From JANPEF01 sp031413115 (GTDB lineage: Bacteria; Eisenbacteria; RBG-16-71-46; DASYSL01), in the NCBI GenBank assembly GCA_031413115.1, contig JANOEH010000064.1:1-27049 (forward strand): DNA of 27,049 bases, in the 5' to 3' direction. The first letter of the stretch is position 1. Every line of letters starts with the position of its first letter. The translations under genes were made by a program, and so were the position numbers. Below, one piece after another: positions 7,295 through 14,798 of this stretch. The notes beneath the pieces were generated by a model. The model was not told the DNA's origin. It worked only from the letters and a program-made list of their open reading frames with translations, and searched no databases.

Positions 7295-8530
7295 ATGAGC
7301 CCTCAGCGCAGCCCGTTCGTTGCCCTTGCGTCTCCGCTCCTCGCTGTCGCGCTCCTGGTCATCGCCCTCTTTGCTTGCGCGCACTCCGCCGCCGCCCAGT
7401 CGGCGGCGACGCAAAGCGCGTCCCGCTTCCGGAATCCCGGATTCGAGGACGGCGGGATGTTCAATCCGAGCGACTGGGACACCACGCTCGCCGGCGTGCC
7501 CACGGTGCTCTTCTACTGGGATCCCGACGTAGCGCGCAGCGGCACGCGCTCGGCCAGCCTCGTCAATGCCGGCGACGTGATCCCGATCTGGCACAACTGG
7601 AACCAGATGCTCCCGCACGCCGGCGACCTGGTCGGGCGCGACCTCGAACTCACGGTCTGGGTTCGTTCGGCGCAGATGAGCGGCGGCCGCGGCTACGTGA
7701 TGCTGCAGGCCTACCGCGACACGGTGATGAACAAGGCACTGGACGAGGGCACCACCCGCGAACAGGCGCGCGTGACGATGGGCTACAAATTCGCCGACGA
7801 TCCGCAACTCGAGACCGGCTGGGCGCGCCAGTACTTCTCGGCTGACATCGAAGAGTGGACGCCGAAGACGGTGCGCATGTACGTGCCGCCGACCACGAAC
7901 CTGGTGATCATCCGGTTGGGCATCTTCGGCAGTGGGCAGGTGTGGTTCGACGACGCGCAGCTGGCGATCAAGCCGGCGGCGACGACGGTACTGCCCCTGG
8001 GCAAGAACCTGCTGGCCAATCCGGGATTCGAGCAGCCGCTCGACGAGTGGGAATTCTCGATGCCGCCCACACCACAGGCGACCATCGCGCGCGATTCGTC
8101 GGTCGCCCACACGGGCCGCTTCTCCGCGAGGTACACGGCGCCGGTCAAGGCGGCGTTCCCGACCTACATGAACACCTGCCAGGTGTGGAACGCGCGCAAC
8201 CTGTCGGGCCGCCGCGTGCGCCTGTCGGGCTGGGGCAAGACCAACGGTGTGATCGACAGCGCCTTCCTGAGCGTGGCCGCGTCCGGGCTGTACGGCGTTG
8301 TCCGCTCGCTCGCCGGAGACGCGTTCACGGGCACGCAAGACTGGTCGTTCTACTCGGTCGAGTTCGACGTGCCGAAGGACACCTACACCGTGTGGGCCCG
8401 CGCCGGCGCGCACGCGTCGCCGGGCACGACGTGGTGGGACGACCTCAAGTTCGAGGTGCTCGGCGCCTCGCCCGGGGCCGAATCCAAGACCGCGCCCAAA
8501 ACCGCCCCCAAGACCGCGACGGGGCGCTGA
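7295..8530 (+). CDS. secreted protein with two CBM4/9-like jelly-roll modules
   Basis: 411 residues. A signal peptide ends near Ala-Ala-Ala-Gln at about residue 35. Two related beta-sandwich modules follow: about 43-232 (FRNPGFEDGG ... WFDDAQL) and 245-395 (LLANPGFEQPLDEW ... WWDDLKF). The NPGFE opening and the W-[FW]-D-D close are hallmarks of CBM4/9-type carbohydrate-binding and similar jelly-roll modules. The tail carries a short KTAP repeat. No catalytic domain is seen, so a binding or surface role is inferred. The start has a strong ribosome binding site (AGGAAGG). The stop TGA at 8528-8530 overlaps the proposed start of the debranching-enzyme gene, so the two are probably coupled. Ligand unknown. 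Confidence 0.8.
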   Translation: MSPQRSPFVALASPLLAVALLVIALFACAHSAAAQSAATQSASRFRNPGFEDGGMFNPSDWDTTLAGVPTVLFYWDPDVARSGTRSASLVNAGDVIPIWHNWNQMLPHAGDLVGRDLELTVWVRSAQMSGGRGYVMLQAYRDTVMNKALDEGTTREQARVTMGYKFADDPQLETGWARQYFSADIEEWTPKTVRMYVPPTTNLVIIRLGIFGSGQVWFDDAQLAIKPAATTVLPLGKNLLANPGFEQPLDEWEFSMPPTPQATIARDSSVAHTGRFSARYTAPVKAAFPTYMNTCQVWNARNLSGRRVRLSGWGKTNGVIDSAFLSVAASGLYGVVRSLAGDAFTGTQDWSFYSVEFDVPKDTYTVWARAGAHASPGTTWWDDLKFEVLGASPGAESKTAPKTAPKTATGR

Positions 8531-10602
8531 CGATCCCGACCGCACTGGTCCCGCAGGTCGGACGCGAGATCCTGTCCGACTTCGAGCGCGCCTCGCGCCT
8601 CGAATGGCTGGTCACCAACGGGCGCGGCGGATACGCTGCGGGCTCGGCCGTGGGGGCGGCGACACGCCGCTACCACGGCCTTCTCGTCTCCGCGGTGCAC
8701 CCCCCCACCGCTCGCGTCGTGACCATCTCGCACCTCGAGGAGACGCTGCAGACGCGCGACGGCGCGGTCGCGTTGTCGAGCCACCAGTGGCCGGGCGCGG
8801 TCTCTCCACTCGGGCACCTCAACCTCGAATTCTTCACGGTCAATCGCCGCCCGACATGGCGCTGGTGGGTCGGCGAGCACGTGCTCGAGAAGTCGCTGTT
8901 CATGATCCACGGACGCGAGACGAGCCTGATCGAGTACCGCCTGCTCGACGGCCCGACGTGCGAGCTCGACCTGCGCCCCTTCGTCGTCATGCGCGACCAC
9001 CATGCCCTGATCCGTGAGAACCGCGCGCTTCGCACCACCGCGGATGTCCTCGACGGGCGCGTGCGTCTGCGCCCGGCGATCGACCTGCCTGCCCTGTGGC
9101 TGTGCCCGAGCGCGGGGCGCTTCCTGCCGTGGCCGGTGTGGTACCAGAATTTCGAGTATGCGTTCGAGCTCGAGCGCGGCCTCGAGTTCCGTGAGGACGC
9201 GATGTCGCCGGGACCGTTCGCGGTGTCGCTCGAGCCGCAGGGACGCTTCGTGCTCGCGCTCTCGACCGAGCCCGAGGACGGCGGCCACCTGCCGCCCGCC
9301 GGCGCGGGGCTCGAGCGCTTCGCCGACGCGGCGTGGGCGGTCGAAAACGAGCGGCTCGAGGATCTGGAGCGGGCACCGGCGCGGGCGCGCGGCGGCGGCC
9401 CTGCGGGCGGCGCTGCGCCGAGCCTCGGCAGCGACGAACGCCGCCTGCCCGCCGATGCGCTCGCGCTCCTGGCCCGCGCCGCCGACCAGTTCCTGGTCGA
9501 GGGCGTGCATGGCCCGACCGTGATCGCCGGCTACCCGTGGTTCACCGACTGGGGCCGCGACACGATGATCGCGCTGCCCGGCCTGCTGCGCGCGACCGGT
9601 CGCCTCGACGCGGCGCGCGGCATCCTCGGCACGTTCGCCCCGTTCATCGCCGATGGCCTGCTGCCCAATCACTTCGCCGAGGGGCGCGGCGGCGAGCCCG
9701 AGTACGGCACGATCGACGCCGCGCTGTGGTTCGCCGTCGCCGCCGACGCGTACGTCGCGCAGTCCGACGACGACGCGTTCCTCGATGCGGTGCTCGCTCC
9801 GGCCCTCGAGGCGATCCTCGAGGGCTACACCGACGGCACGCGCTTCGGCATCGGTGCCGCGGCCGACGGGCTGATCGAGGGCGGCGCCGACGGCCACGCG
9901 CTCACCTGGATGGATGCGAAGATCGACGGCCGTGCGGTCACGCCGCGGCGCGGCAAGACGGTCGAGATCAACGCCCTGTGGCACAACGCCTGGGACACGC
10001 AGGCCCGCTGGTGCGAGCGCCGCGGCCGCGCCGCCGAGGCGCGGGCCGCGCGCGATCGCGCGGCAGCGATTCGCGCCGCGTTCGCCGCCGCCTTCTGGAG
10101 CCCCGCGCTGGGGTGGCTGGCCGACGTGGTCGACGACCTCGGCCCCGACCCCGCGCTGCGCCCGAACCAGCTCTACGCGATCGGCCTGCCCGCGCCGTGC
10201 GTCGATGGTGCAATCGCCGCGCGCGTGCTCGAAGCGGTCGAGCGGCGGTTGCTGGCGCCGCACGGGTTGCGCACGCTCGCGCCGGGCGACGCGGCCTACC
10301 GCCCCTTCTACACCGGCGCCCCGCCCGTGCGCGACGAGGGCTACCACAACGGCGTGGTCTGGCCGTTCCTGCTCGGGCCCTACCTGAACGCACACTTTCG
10401 CGTGCGCGGCCGCTCGGCCGCCACGCGCGAGCATGCCCGCCGCGTGCTCGAGCCGCTGGTGCACCACCTGGCGCACGACGGTTGCCTCGGATCGATCTCG
10501 GAGGTGTTCGACGGCGATGCGCCGTTCACGCCGCGCGGCTGCTTCGCCCAGGCCTGGAGCGTGGCCGAGCTGGCGCGGGTGTGGATCGAGGAGGAGCTGT
10601 AG
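8527..10602 (+). CDS. glycogen debranching enzyme (amylo-alpha-1,6-glucosidase type)
   Basis: 691 residues from a proposed CTG start. N-terminal domain (GDE_N-like) opens with GREILSDFERASRLEWLVTNGRGGYA and the TRRYHGLL motif. The C-terminal (alpha/alpha)6 domain has WFTDWGRDTM (Asp341), NHFAEG, TIDAALWF, LTWMDAK (Asp463), VEINALWHNA (Glu480) and RDEGYHNGVVWPF (Glu604), the active-site signature of the GH133/GDE_C family, which removes alpha-1,6 glucosyl branches from glycogen. A Gly/Ala-rich linker at about 280-310 joins the halves. No ATG, GTG or TTG lies between the stop of the upstream gene and the conserved region; CTG at 8527 overlaps that stop as CTGA. GTG codons at 8428-8433 would add an Arg/Gln-rich tail that looks non-native. 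No signal peptide, so cytosolic. Confidence 0.9.
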   Translation: MTIPTALVPQVGREILSDFERASRLEWLVTNGRGGYAAGSAVGAATRRYHGLLVSAVHPPTARVVTISHLEETLQTRDGAVALSSHQWPGAVSPLGHLNLEFFTVNRRPTWRWWVGEHVLEKSLFMIHGRETSLIEYRLLDGPTCELDLRPFVVMRDHHALIRENRALRTTADVLDGRVRLRPAIDLPALWLCPSAGRFLPWPVWYQNFEYAFELERGLEFREDAMSPGPFAVSLEPQGRFVLALSTEPEDGGHLPPAGAGLERFADAAWAVENERLEDLERAPARARGGGPAGGAAPSLGSDERRLPADALALLARAADQFLVEGVHGPTVIAGYPWFTDWGRDTMIALPGLLRATGRLDAARGILGTFAPFIADGLLPNHFAEGRGGEPEYGTIDAALWFAVAADAYVAQSDDDAFLDAVLAPALEAILEGYTDGTRFGIGAAADGLIEGGADGHALTWMDAKIDGRAVTPRRGKTVEINALWHNAWDTQARWCERRGRAAEARAARDRAAAIRAAFAAAFWSPALGWLADVVDDLGPDPALRPNQLYAIGLPAPCVDGAIAARVLEAVERRLLAPHGLRTLAPGDAAYRPFYTGAPPVRDEGYHNGVVWPFLLGPYLNAHFRVRGRSAATREHARRVLEPLVHHLAHDGCLGSISEVFDGDAPFTPRGCFAQAWSVAELARVWIEEEL

Positions 10603-10607
10603 CTCCT
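10592..10607. repeat. 16-base palindrome over two convergent stop codons
   Basis: AGGAGCT (10592-10598), two bases, AGCTCCT (10601-10607). It spans the plus-strand stop at 10600-10602 and reaches into the minus-strand stop at 10606-10608, the two genes being only three bases apart. The loop is too short for a good terminator, so its role is unclear. Confidence 0.5.
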
Positions 10608-11418
10608 AGAACTGCCGGCGCAGCCACATCCCCAGCGGCTGATCCGCCGCCGTCAGGATCTTCACCGTCGTCGCCAGCGCCATCAGCACGAGCAGCGGGC
10701 GGATCAGCCGCGCGCCCCACGTGATCGCCGCGCGCGAGCCCAGCCACGCGCCCAGCACCTGCCCCGCAACCATCACCAGCCCCGCCGCCCACACGATCTC
10801 GCCGCCGAACAGGAACACGCCGAACGCCGCGCCGTTGCTCGCCACGTTGAGGAGCCGCGCGTGCGCGGTGGCACGGCGCAGCCCCAGGCCGAGCAGGCCG
10901 ACCAGCGCGAGCGTGAAGAACGCGCCCGCTCCCGGACCGAAGAAGCCGTCGTAGAAGCCGATCGCCGTCACGGGCAGGAGCGCGAACCACGTCATCGACA
11001 GGCGCGGCGGGGTCTCGTGGTCGGCGACGCGCGGCGAGAACAGGAAGTAGAGCGAGGCGCCGACCAGGAGCACGGGGATGATCGCCCGCGCCACGCCGGG
11101 GTCGACGTGGCTCACCACCAGCGCGCCGACAAGGCCGCTGAGCGCCGCGGTGGCGACCGCCGGGGCGAACGTGCGCAGCTCGAGGTGGCCCGCCCGGCCG
11201 AACGTGAGCGTCGAAGCGAGGGCGCCGGCGAAGCCCTGGAGCTTGTTGGTGGCCAGGGCGGGGACAGGCGGCAGTCCCGCCCACAGCAACGCCGGGATGG
11301 TCACGAGACCGCCGCCGCCGGCCACGGCGTCGACGAATCCGGCGGTCACGGCCGCGAGGAAGAGGAGTCCGAGCGTTTGGGGAGTCACGTCGAGCGCCAC
11401 CGTACAGGGGTCGGACAC
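10606..11418 (-). CDS. TSUP (TauE/SafE) family membrane transporter
   Basis: 270 residues, strongly hydrophobic with about eight membrane segments in two homologous halves. The first half carries AGFVDAVAGGGGLVTIPALL and the second IGFYDGFFGPGAGAFFTLAL, the paired Gly-rich motifs of the TauE/SafE family, plus the conserved ATNKLQG. Members export or import sulfite, sulfoacetate or other organic anions. Start taken as the GTG at 11418; in-frame GTG codons at residues 7 and 11 are equally possible. The gene is divergent from the CDP-sugar operon and ends three bases from the debranching-enzyme stop. No neighbouring sulfur gene hints at the substrate. Confidence 0.88.
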   Translation of the reverse strand: MSDPCTVALDVTPQTLGLLFLAAVTAGFVDAVAGGGGLVTIPALLWAGLPPVPALATNKLQGFAGALASTLTFGRAGHLELRTFAPAVATAALSGLVGALVVSHVDPGVARAIIPVLLVGASLYFLFSPRVADHETPPRLSMTWFALLPVTAIGFYDGFFGPGAGAFFTLALVGLLGLGLRRATAHARLLNVASNGAAFGVFLFGGEIVWAAGLVMVAGQVLGAWLGSRAAITWGARLIRPLLVLMALATTVKILTAADQPLGMWLRRQF

Positions 11419-11489
11419 GCGGCGCCACCGCGTCGACGCGGGATTGCGAGGACAGCGAGGACGGCGTCGCGCGGACCGCGTCTCTCGGC

Positions 11490-11520
11490 TAGAATGCGGC
11501 CCATGCAGGTCACCCCGTGA
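11490..11520 (+). promoter_or_regulatory. candidate -10 box and five-residue leader ORF before the CDP-sugar operon
   Basis: TAGAAT at 11490-11495 is a near-consensus -10 with no good -35. The ATG at 11503 opens a minimal frame (Met-Gln-Val-Thr-Pro-stop) whose TGA at 11518-11520 overlaps the GTG start of the cytidylyltransferase as GTGA. If the -10 is used, the transcript would begin almost at this ATG. Whether the leader is translated is unknown. Confidence 0.3.
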
Positions 11521-12290
11521 AAGTCATCCTCCTCGCTGGCGGTCTGGGCACGCGCCTGGCCGAAGAAACCTCCGTGCGCCCCAAGCCCATGGTCGAGATC
11601 GGCGGCCGGCCGATCCTGTGGCACATCATGAAGGGCTACGCGCACCACGGTTTCTCCGAGTTCATCGTCGCGCTGGGCTATCGCGGCGACGTGATCAAGG
11701 AGTGGTTCCTCCGTCACAACGAGCTGATGAACGACCTCACCGTCGACCTGTCGAAGGGGGTCACGACCGTACACTCGGCGCGCCAGCCGGGGTGGCGCGT
11801 GCACCTGGTCGACACCGGTGCCGAGACGATGACCGGCGGCCGCATCCGCCGCCTGCGCCAGTGGATCGGCGACGAGACGTTCATGGCGACGTATGGTGAC
11901 GGCGTCGGCGATGTCGACCTGCCGGCGTTGCTGGCGTTCCACAAGAAACACGGGAAGCTCGCGACCGTCACCGGCGTCCATCCGCCGACGCGCTTCGGCC
12001 TGCTCGGCCTGACCGGCGACCAGGTGACGCACTTCGAGGAGAAGCCCGCCGGCGCCGAGGGTTGGGTCAACGGCGGCTTCTTCGTGTTCGAACCCGGCGT
12101 GTTCGACGTGATCGAGGGCGACCACGAGCCGCTCGAGCGCGGACCGCTGGAGCGCCTCACCCGCAGCGGCCAGCTCATGGCCTACCGGCACGAGGGTTTC
12201 TGGCAGCCCATGGACACGCTGCGCGAGAAGCAGGAGCTCGAGCGGTTGTGGGCAGGCGGCCGCGCGCCGTGGAAGGTCTGGGAGTCGTGA
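11517..12290 (+). CDS. rfbF: glucose-1-phosphate cytidylyltransferase
   Basis: 257 residues, the usual length of RfbF. It makes CDP-glucose from CTP and glucose-1-phosphate, the entry step to CDP-deoxysugars. The nucleotide-binding start is LLAGGLGTRLAEET with RPKPMVEIGGRPILWHIM; metal-site Asp128 lies in YGDGVGDVD; FEEKP and VNGGFFVFEP match the sugar-binding part. The long RHNELMNDLTVDL segment and HEPLERGPLERL are characteristic of RfbF over RfbA or GalU. The start is the GTG at 11517, with no ATG option in frame. First gene of a five-gene operon. Confidence 0.9.
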   Translation: MKVILLAGGLGTRLAEETSVRPKPMVEIGGRPILWHIMKGYAHHGFSEFIVALGYRGDVIKEWFLRHNELMNDLTVDLSKGVTTVHSARQPGWRVHLVDTGAETMTGGRIRRLRQWIGDETFMATYGDGVGDVDLPALLAFHKKHGKLATVTGVHPPTRFGLLGLTGDQVTHFEEKPAGAEGWVNGGFFVFEPGVFDVIEGDHEPLERGPLERLTRSGQLMAYRHEGFWQPMDTLREKQELERLWAGGRAPWKVWES

Positions 12291-13327
12291 AAGTCGTCGT
12301 CACCGGCAACCTGGGCTATGTCGGCACCGTGCTCACGCCCCTGCTGGTCGCCCGCGGCCACGAGGTGCGCGGCCTCGACACGGGCTACTACGGCGACTGC
12401 CTGCTGGGTCCGGTCGACGAGACGAGCGTGGCGCACCAGGTGTTCCGCGACCTGCGAGCGGTCGAGCGCGCCGACCTGGTGGGCGCCGACGCGATCGTCC
12501 ACCTAGGCGCGCTGTCGAACGACCCCATCGGCGAGCTCGATCCCCGGCTGACCGCCGACATCAACACCGGCGCCTCGATCCGCCTGGCACAACTCGCCCG
12601 CGACGCGGGCGTGCGCCGCTTCATCTTCGCCTCGTCGTGCAGCATCTACGGCTCCGGCGGCGGCAGGCAACTCGACGAGGACTCGACGATGAACCCGCTC
12701 ACCGCCTACGCGCGCTCCAAGGTCGACACCGAGGTGGCGCTGCGGGCCATGGCCGGCGACGGCTTCTCGCCCGTCTTCCTGCGCAACGGCACGGCGTACG
12801 GCTACTCGCCGCGCCTGCGCGTCGACATCGTGGTCAACAACCTGGTCGCCTGGGCGGTCACCACGGGAAAGGTCGCGCTGGCCAGCGACGGCCGCGCCTG
12901 GCGTCCGCTGGTCCACGTCGAGGACATGGGCCGCGCGATGATCGCCGCCCTCGAGGCCAACGTGCGCCGCGTGCACGGCGAGGCGTTCAACATCGGCCGC
13001 GAGGCGGACAACCGCCAGATCCGCGACGTCGCCAATGCCGTCGCCGCCGCGGTGCCCGGCAGCGTCGTCACGTTCGCCGAGGGCGCAGTGAGCGACTCCC
13101 GCGACTACAACGTGAGCTTCGCCCGCGTGCGCGCGGCGCTGCCCGACTTCAAGCCGCAGTGGTCGGTCGAGTCGGGCATCGTCCAGCTGCGCGATGCGTA
13201 CCGGAAATTCGAGTTGAGCTATGAACGATTCGACGGCCGCGAGTTCACCCGCCTGAAGCAGCTCCTCCACCTGCGCCGCCTGGGGCGGCTCGACGAGGAC
13301 CTGAGCTGGACGGGCCCCACAGCCTGA
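12287..13327 (+). CDS. NAD-dependent nucleotide-sugar epimerase/dehydratase (extended SDR)
   Basis: 346 residues from the GTG at 12287, which overlaps the rfbF stop (GTGA). Extended-SDR features: TGNLGYVG at 6-13 binding NAD, LGALSNDPIGE, FASSCSIYGSG (Ser117), catalytic Tyr141 and Lys145 (YARSK), RNGTAYGYSPRLR, and the late RPLVHVEDMG. It belongs with WcaG/GalE-like enzymes acting on nucleotide sugars. In this operon it presumably acts on CDP-glucose or a derivative, but it lacks the TGHTGFKG start seen in CDP-glucose 4,6-dehydratase (RfbG). Exact reaction unknown. Confidence 0.85.
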   Translation: MKVVVTGNLGYVGTVLTPLLVARGHEVRGLDTGYYGDCLLGPVDETSVAHQVFRDLRAVERADLVGADAIVHLGALSNDPIGELDPRLTADINTGASIRLAQLARDAGVRRFIFASSCSIYGSGGGRQLDEDSTMNPLTAYARSKVDTEVALRAMAGDGFSPVFLRNGTAYGYSPRLRVDIVVNNLVAWAVTTGKVALASDGRAWRPLVHVEDMGRAMIAALEANVRRVHGEAFNIGREADNRQIRDVANAVAAAVPGSVVTFAEGAVSDSRDYNVSFARVRAALPDFKPQWSVESGIVQLRDAYRKFELSYERFDGREFTRLKQLLHLRRLGRLDEDLSWTGPTA

Positions 13328-13341
13328 CCCGAGGACCTGCG

Positions 13342-13872
13342 ATGATCTTCACCGAGACTCCGCTCGCCGGCGCGTTCGTGATCGCGCTCGAGACGCGCGA
13401 CGACGAACGCGGCTTCTTCGCCCGCGCCTTCTGCCAGAACGAGCTCGCCGAACACGGTCTCGAGACGACCGTGGCGCAGGCGAACCTGTCCTACAACCAT
13501 CGCAAGGGCACGCTGCGCGGGTTGCACATGCAGAACCCGCCGCACGGCGAGGACAAGATGGTGCGCTGCATCAGCGGCGCCATCTACGACGCGATCGTCG
13601 ACCTGCGTCCCGGCTCGCCCACCTACCGGCAGTGGTTCGGCGTCGAGCTGTCGGCGGCGAACCGCCTCATGCTCTACGTGCCCAAGGGCTTCGCCCACGG
13701 CTACCAGTCACTGACCGACGGCAGCGAGGTCCTCTACATGGTCACGCAGTTCTACACGCCCGGCGCCGAGCGTGGCCTGCGCTGGAACGACCCGGCGTTC
13801 GGCGTTGCCTGGCCGCTGCCGGATCCCATCCTCTCGGAGAAGGACGCCGCGGCCCCGGACTTCACGCCGTGA
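13342..13872 (+). CDS. RmlC-like nucleotide-sugar 3,5-epimerase (cupin)
   Basis: 176 residues, normal for the RmlC/RfbC family, which epimerises C3 and/or C5 of 4-keto-6-deoxy nucleotide sugars. Visible: DDERGFFARAF, LRGLHMQ with the catalytic-base-type His62, KMVRCISGAIYDAIVDLR, VPKGFAHGYQ, FYTP with Tyr138 in the acid position, and RGLRWNDP. The ATG at 13342 has GAGGA six bases upstream and lies 14 bases after the previous stop. The only junction in this operon that is not an overlap. Because its partner is rfbF, a CDP-linked substrate is more likely than dTDP; that is inference. Confidence 0.88.
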   Translation: MIFTETPLAGAFVIALETRDDERGFFARAFCQNELAEHGLETTVAQANLSYNHRKGTLRGLHMQNPPHGEDKMVRCISGAIYDAIVDLRPGSPTYRQWFGVELSAANRLMLYVPKGFAHGYQSLTDGSEVLYMVTQFYTPGAERGLRWNDPAFGVAWPLPDPILSEKDAAAPDFTP

Positions 13873-14798
13873 AAGCGCTCGTCACCGGTGGCACCGGCTT
13901 CATCGGCTCGCAGGTCGTGCGCGCGCTGCTCGCCGCGGGGCACGACGTCCGCGTCGTCGCCCGCGACGGCGCGTCCCGCACGCGGCTCGCGGACGTCGAG
14001 AAGAAGATCGAGTGGGTGAGCGCGGATCTGTTCGCGGGCCACGACGACGACGCGGCAGTGGCGAAGGCCGCGGAGCTCGCGCATGGCGTCGATGTTTGCG
14101 TGCACTCGGCCTGGTACGCGGTGCCGGGCAAGTACCTGGAGGCGAGCGAGAACCTGGCTTGTGTCCGTGGATCGCTTGCGCTCCTGCGTGGGCTCGTCCT
14201 GGCGCGCGTTCCCCGCGCCATTCTCACAGGCACCTGCTTCGAGTACGACTTCGACTTCGGCTGGCTGTCCGAGGACACCCCAACGCGCCCCGCCAGCCTG
14301 TACGCCGCGGCGAAGTGCGCGACGCGCCTGCTGGCCGAGCCGCTGGCGAAGGCCGGCGGTATCGAGCTCGCGTGGGTGCGACCGTTCTACCAGTACGGGC
14401 CGCACGAGGATGCGCGGCGCCTGGTGCCCTACGTGATCGACACGCTGCTGGCGGGCAAGGAAGCGGGCGTGACGCGCGGGCTGCAGGTGCGCGACTTCCT
14501 CCACGTCGCCGACGTCGGCGCGGCCATCGCCGCGGTGGCGACCACGAAGGGCCTCACGGGCGCGGTCAACATCGGCTCCGGGCGCCCGGTGACGGTGCGC
14601 GAGATCGTGGCCACCATCGCCGACGTGCTCGGCTGCACCGACCGGGTGAAGTTCGGCGCGCGGCCCGACAATCCGACCGACCCCCCGTTCATCTGCGCCG
14701 ACACGCGCCGCCTGGTCGAGGCGACCGGCTTCGCGCCGCGCTTCGACCTGGCGAGTGGCCTCGCCGACACGATCGCCTGGCGGCGCGCCCACCCGTGA
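13869..14798 (+). CDS. extended SDR, CDP-abequose/paratose synthase-like reductase
   Basis: 309 residues starting at the GTG at 13869 inside GTGA. It opens with TGGTGFIG at 7-14; the active site shows TGTCFEYD (Thr122, Cys123) and Tyr145/Lys149 (LYAAAK). The segment YGPHEDARRLVPYVIDTLL followed by QVRDFLHVADVG resembles RfbJ/RfbS enzymes, which reduce the 4-keto group of CDP-3,6-dideoxyhexoses. That similarity is from memory of the family and should be treated as a lead. It probably performs the last sugar-modification step before the glycosyltransferase encoded next. Confidence 0.8.
   Translation: MKALVTGGTGFIGSQVVRALLAAGHDVRVVARDGASRTRLADVEKKIEWVSADLFAGHDDDAAVAKAAELAHGVDVCVHSAWYAVPGKYLEASENLACVRGSLALLRGLVLARVPRAILTGTCFEYDFDFGWLSEDTPTRPASLYAAAKCATRLLAEPLAKAGGIELAWVRPFYQYGPHEDARRLVPYVIDTLLAGKEAGVTRGLQVRDFLHVADVGAAIAAVATTKGLTGAVNIGSGRPVTVREIVATIADVLGCTDRVKFGARPDNPTDPPFICADTRRLVEATGFAPRFDLASGLADTIAWRRAHP

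Noticed and set aside
8383..10476. A 697-residue open frame on the minus strand opposite the debranching enzyme
   Set aside because: Shadow of the real gene, with Arg/Gly/Ala-rich composition and no motifs.
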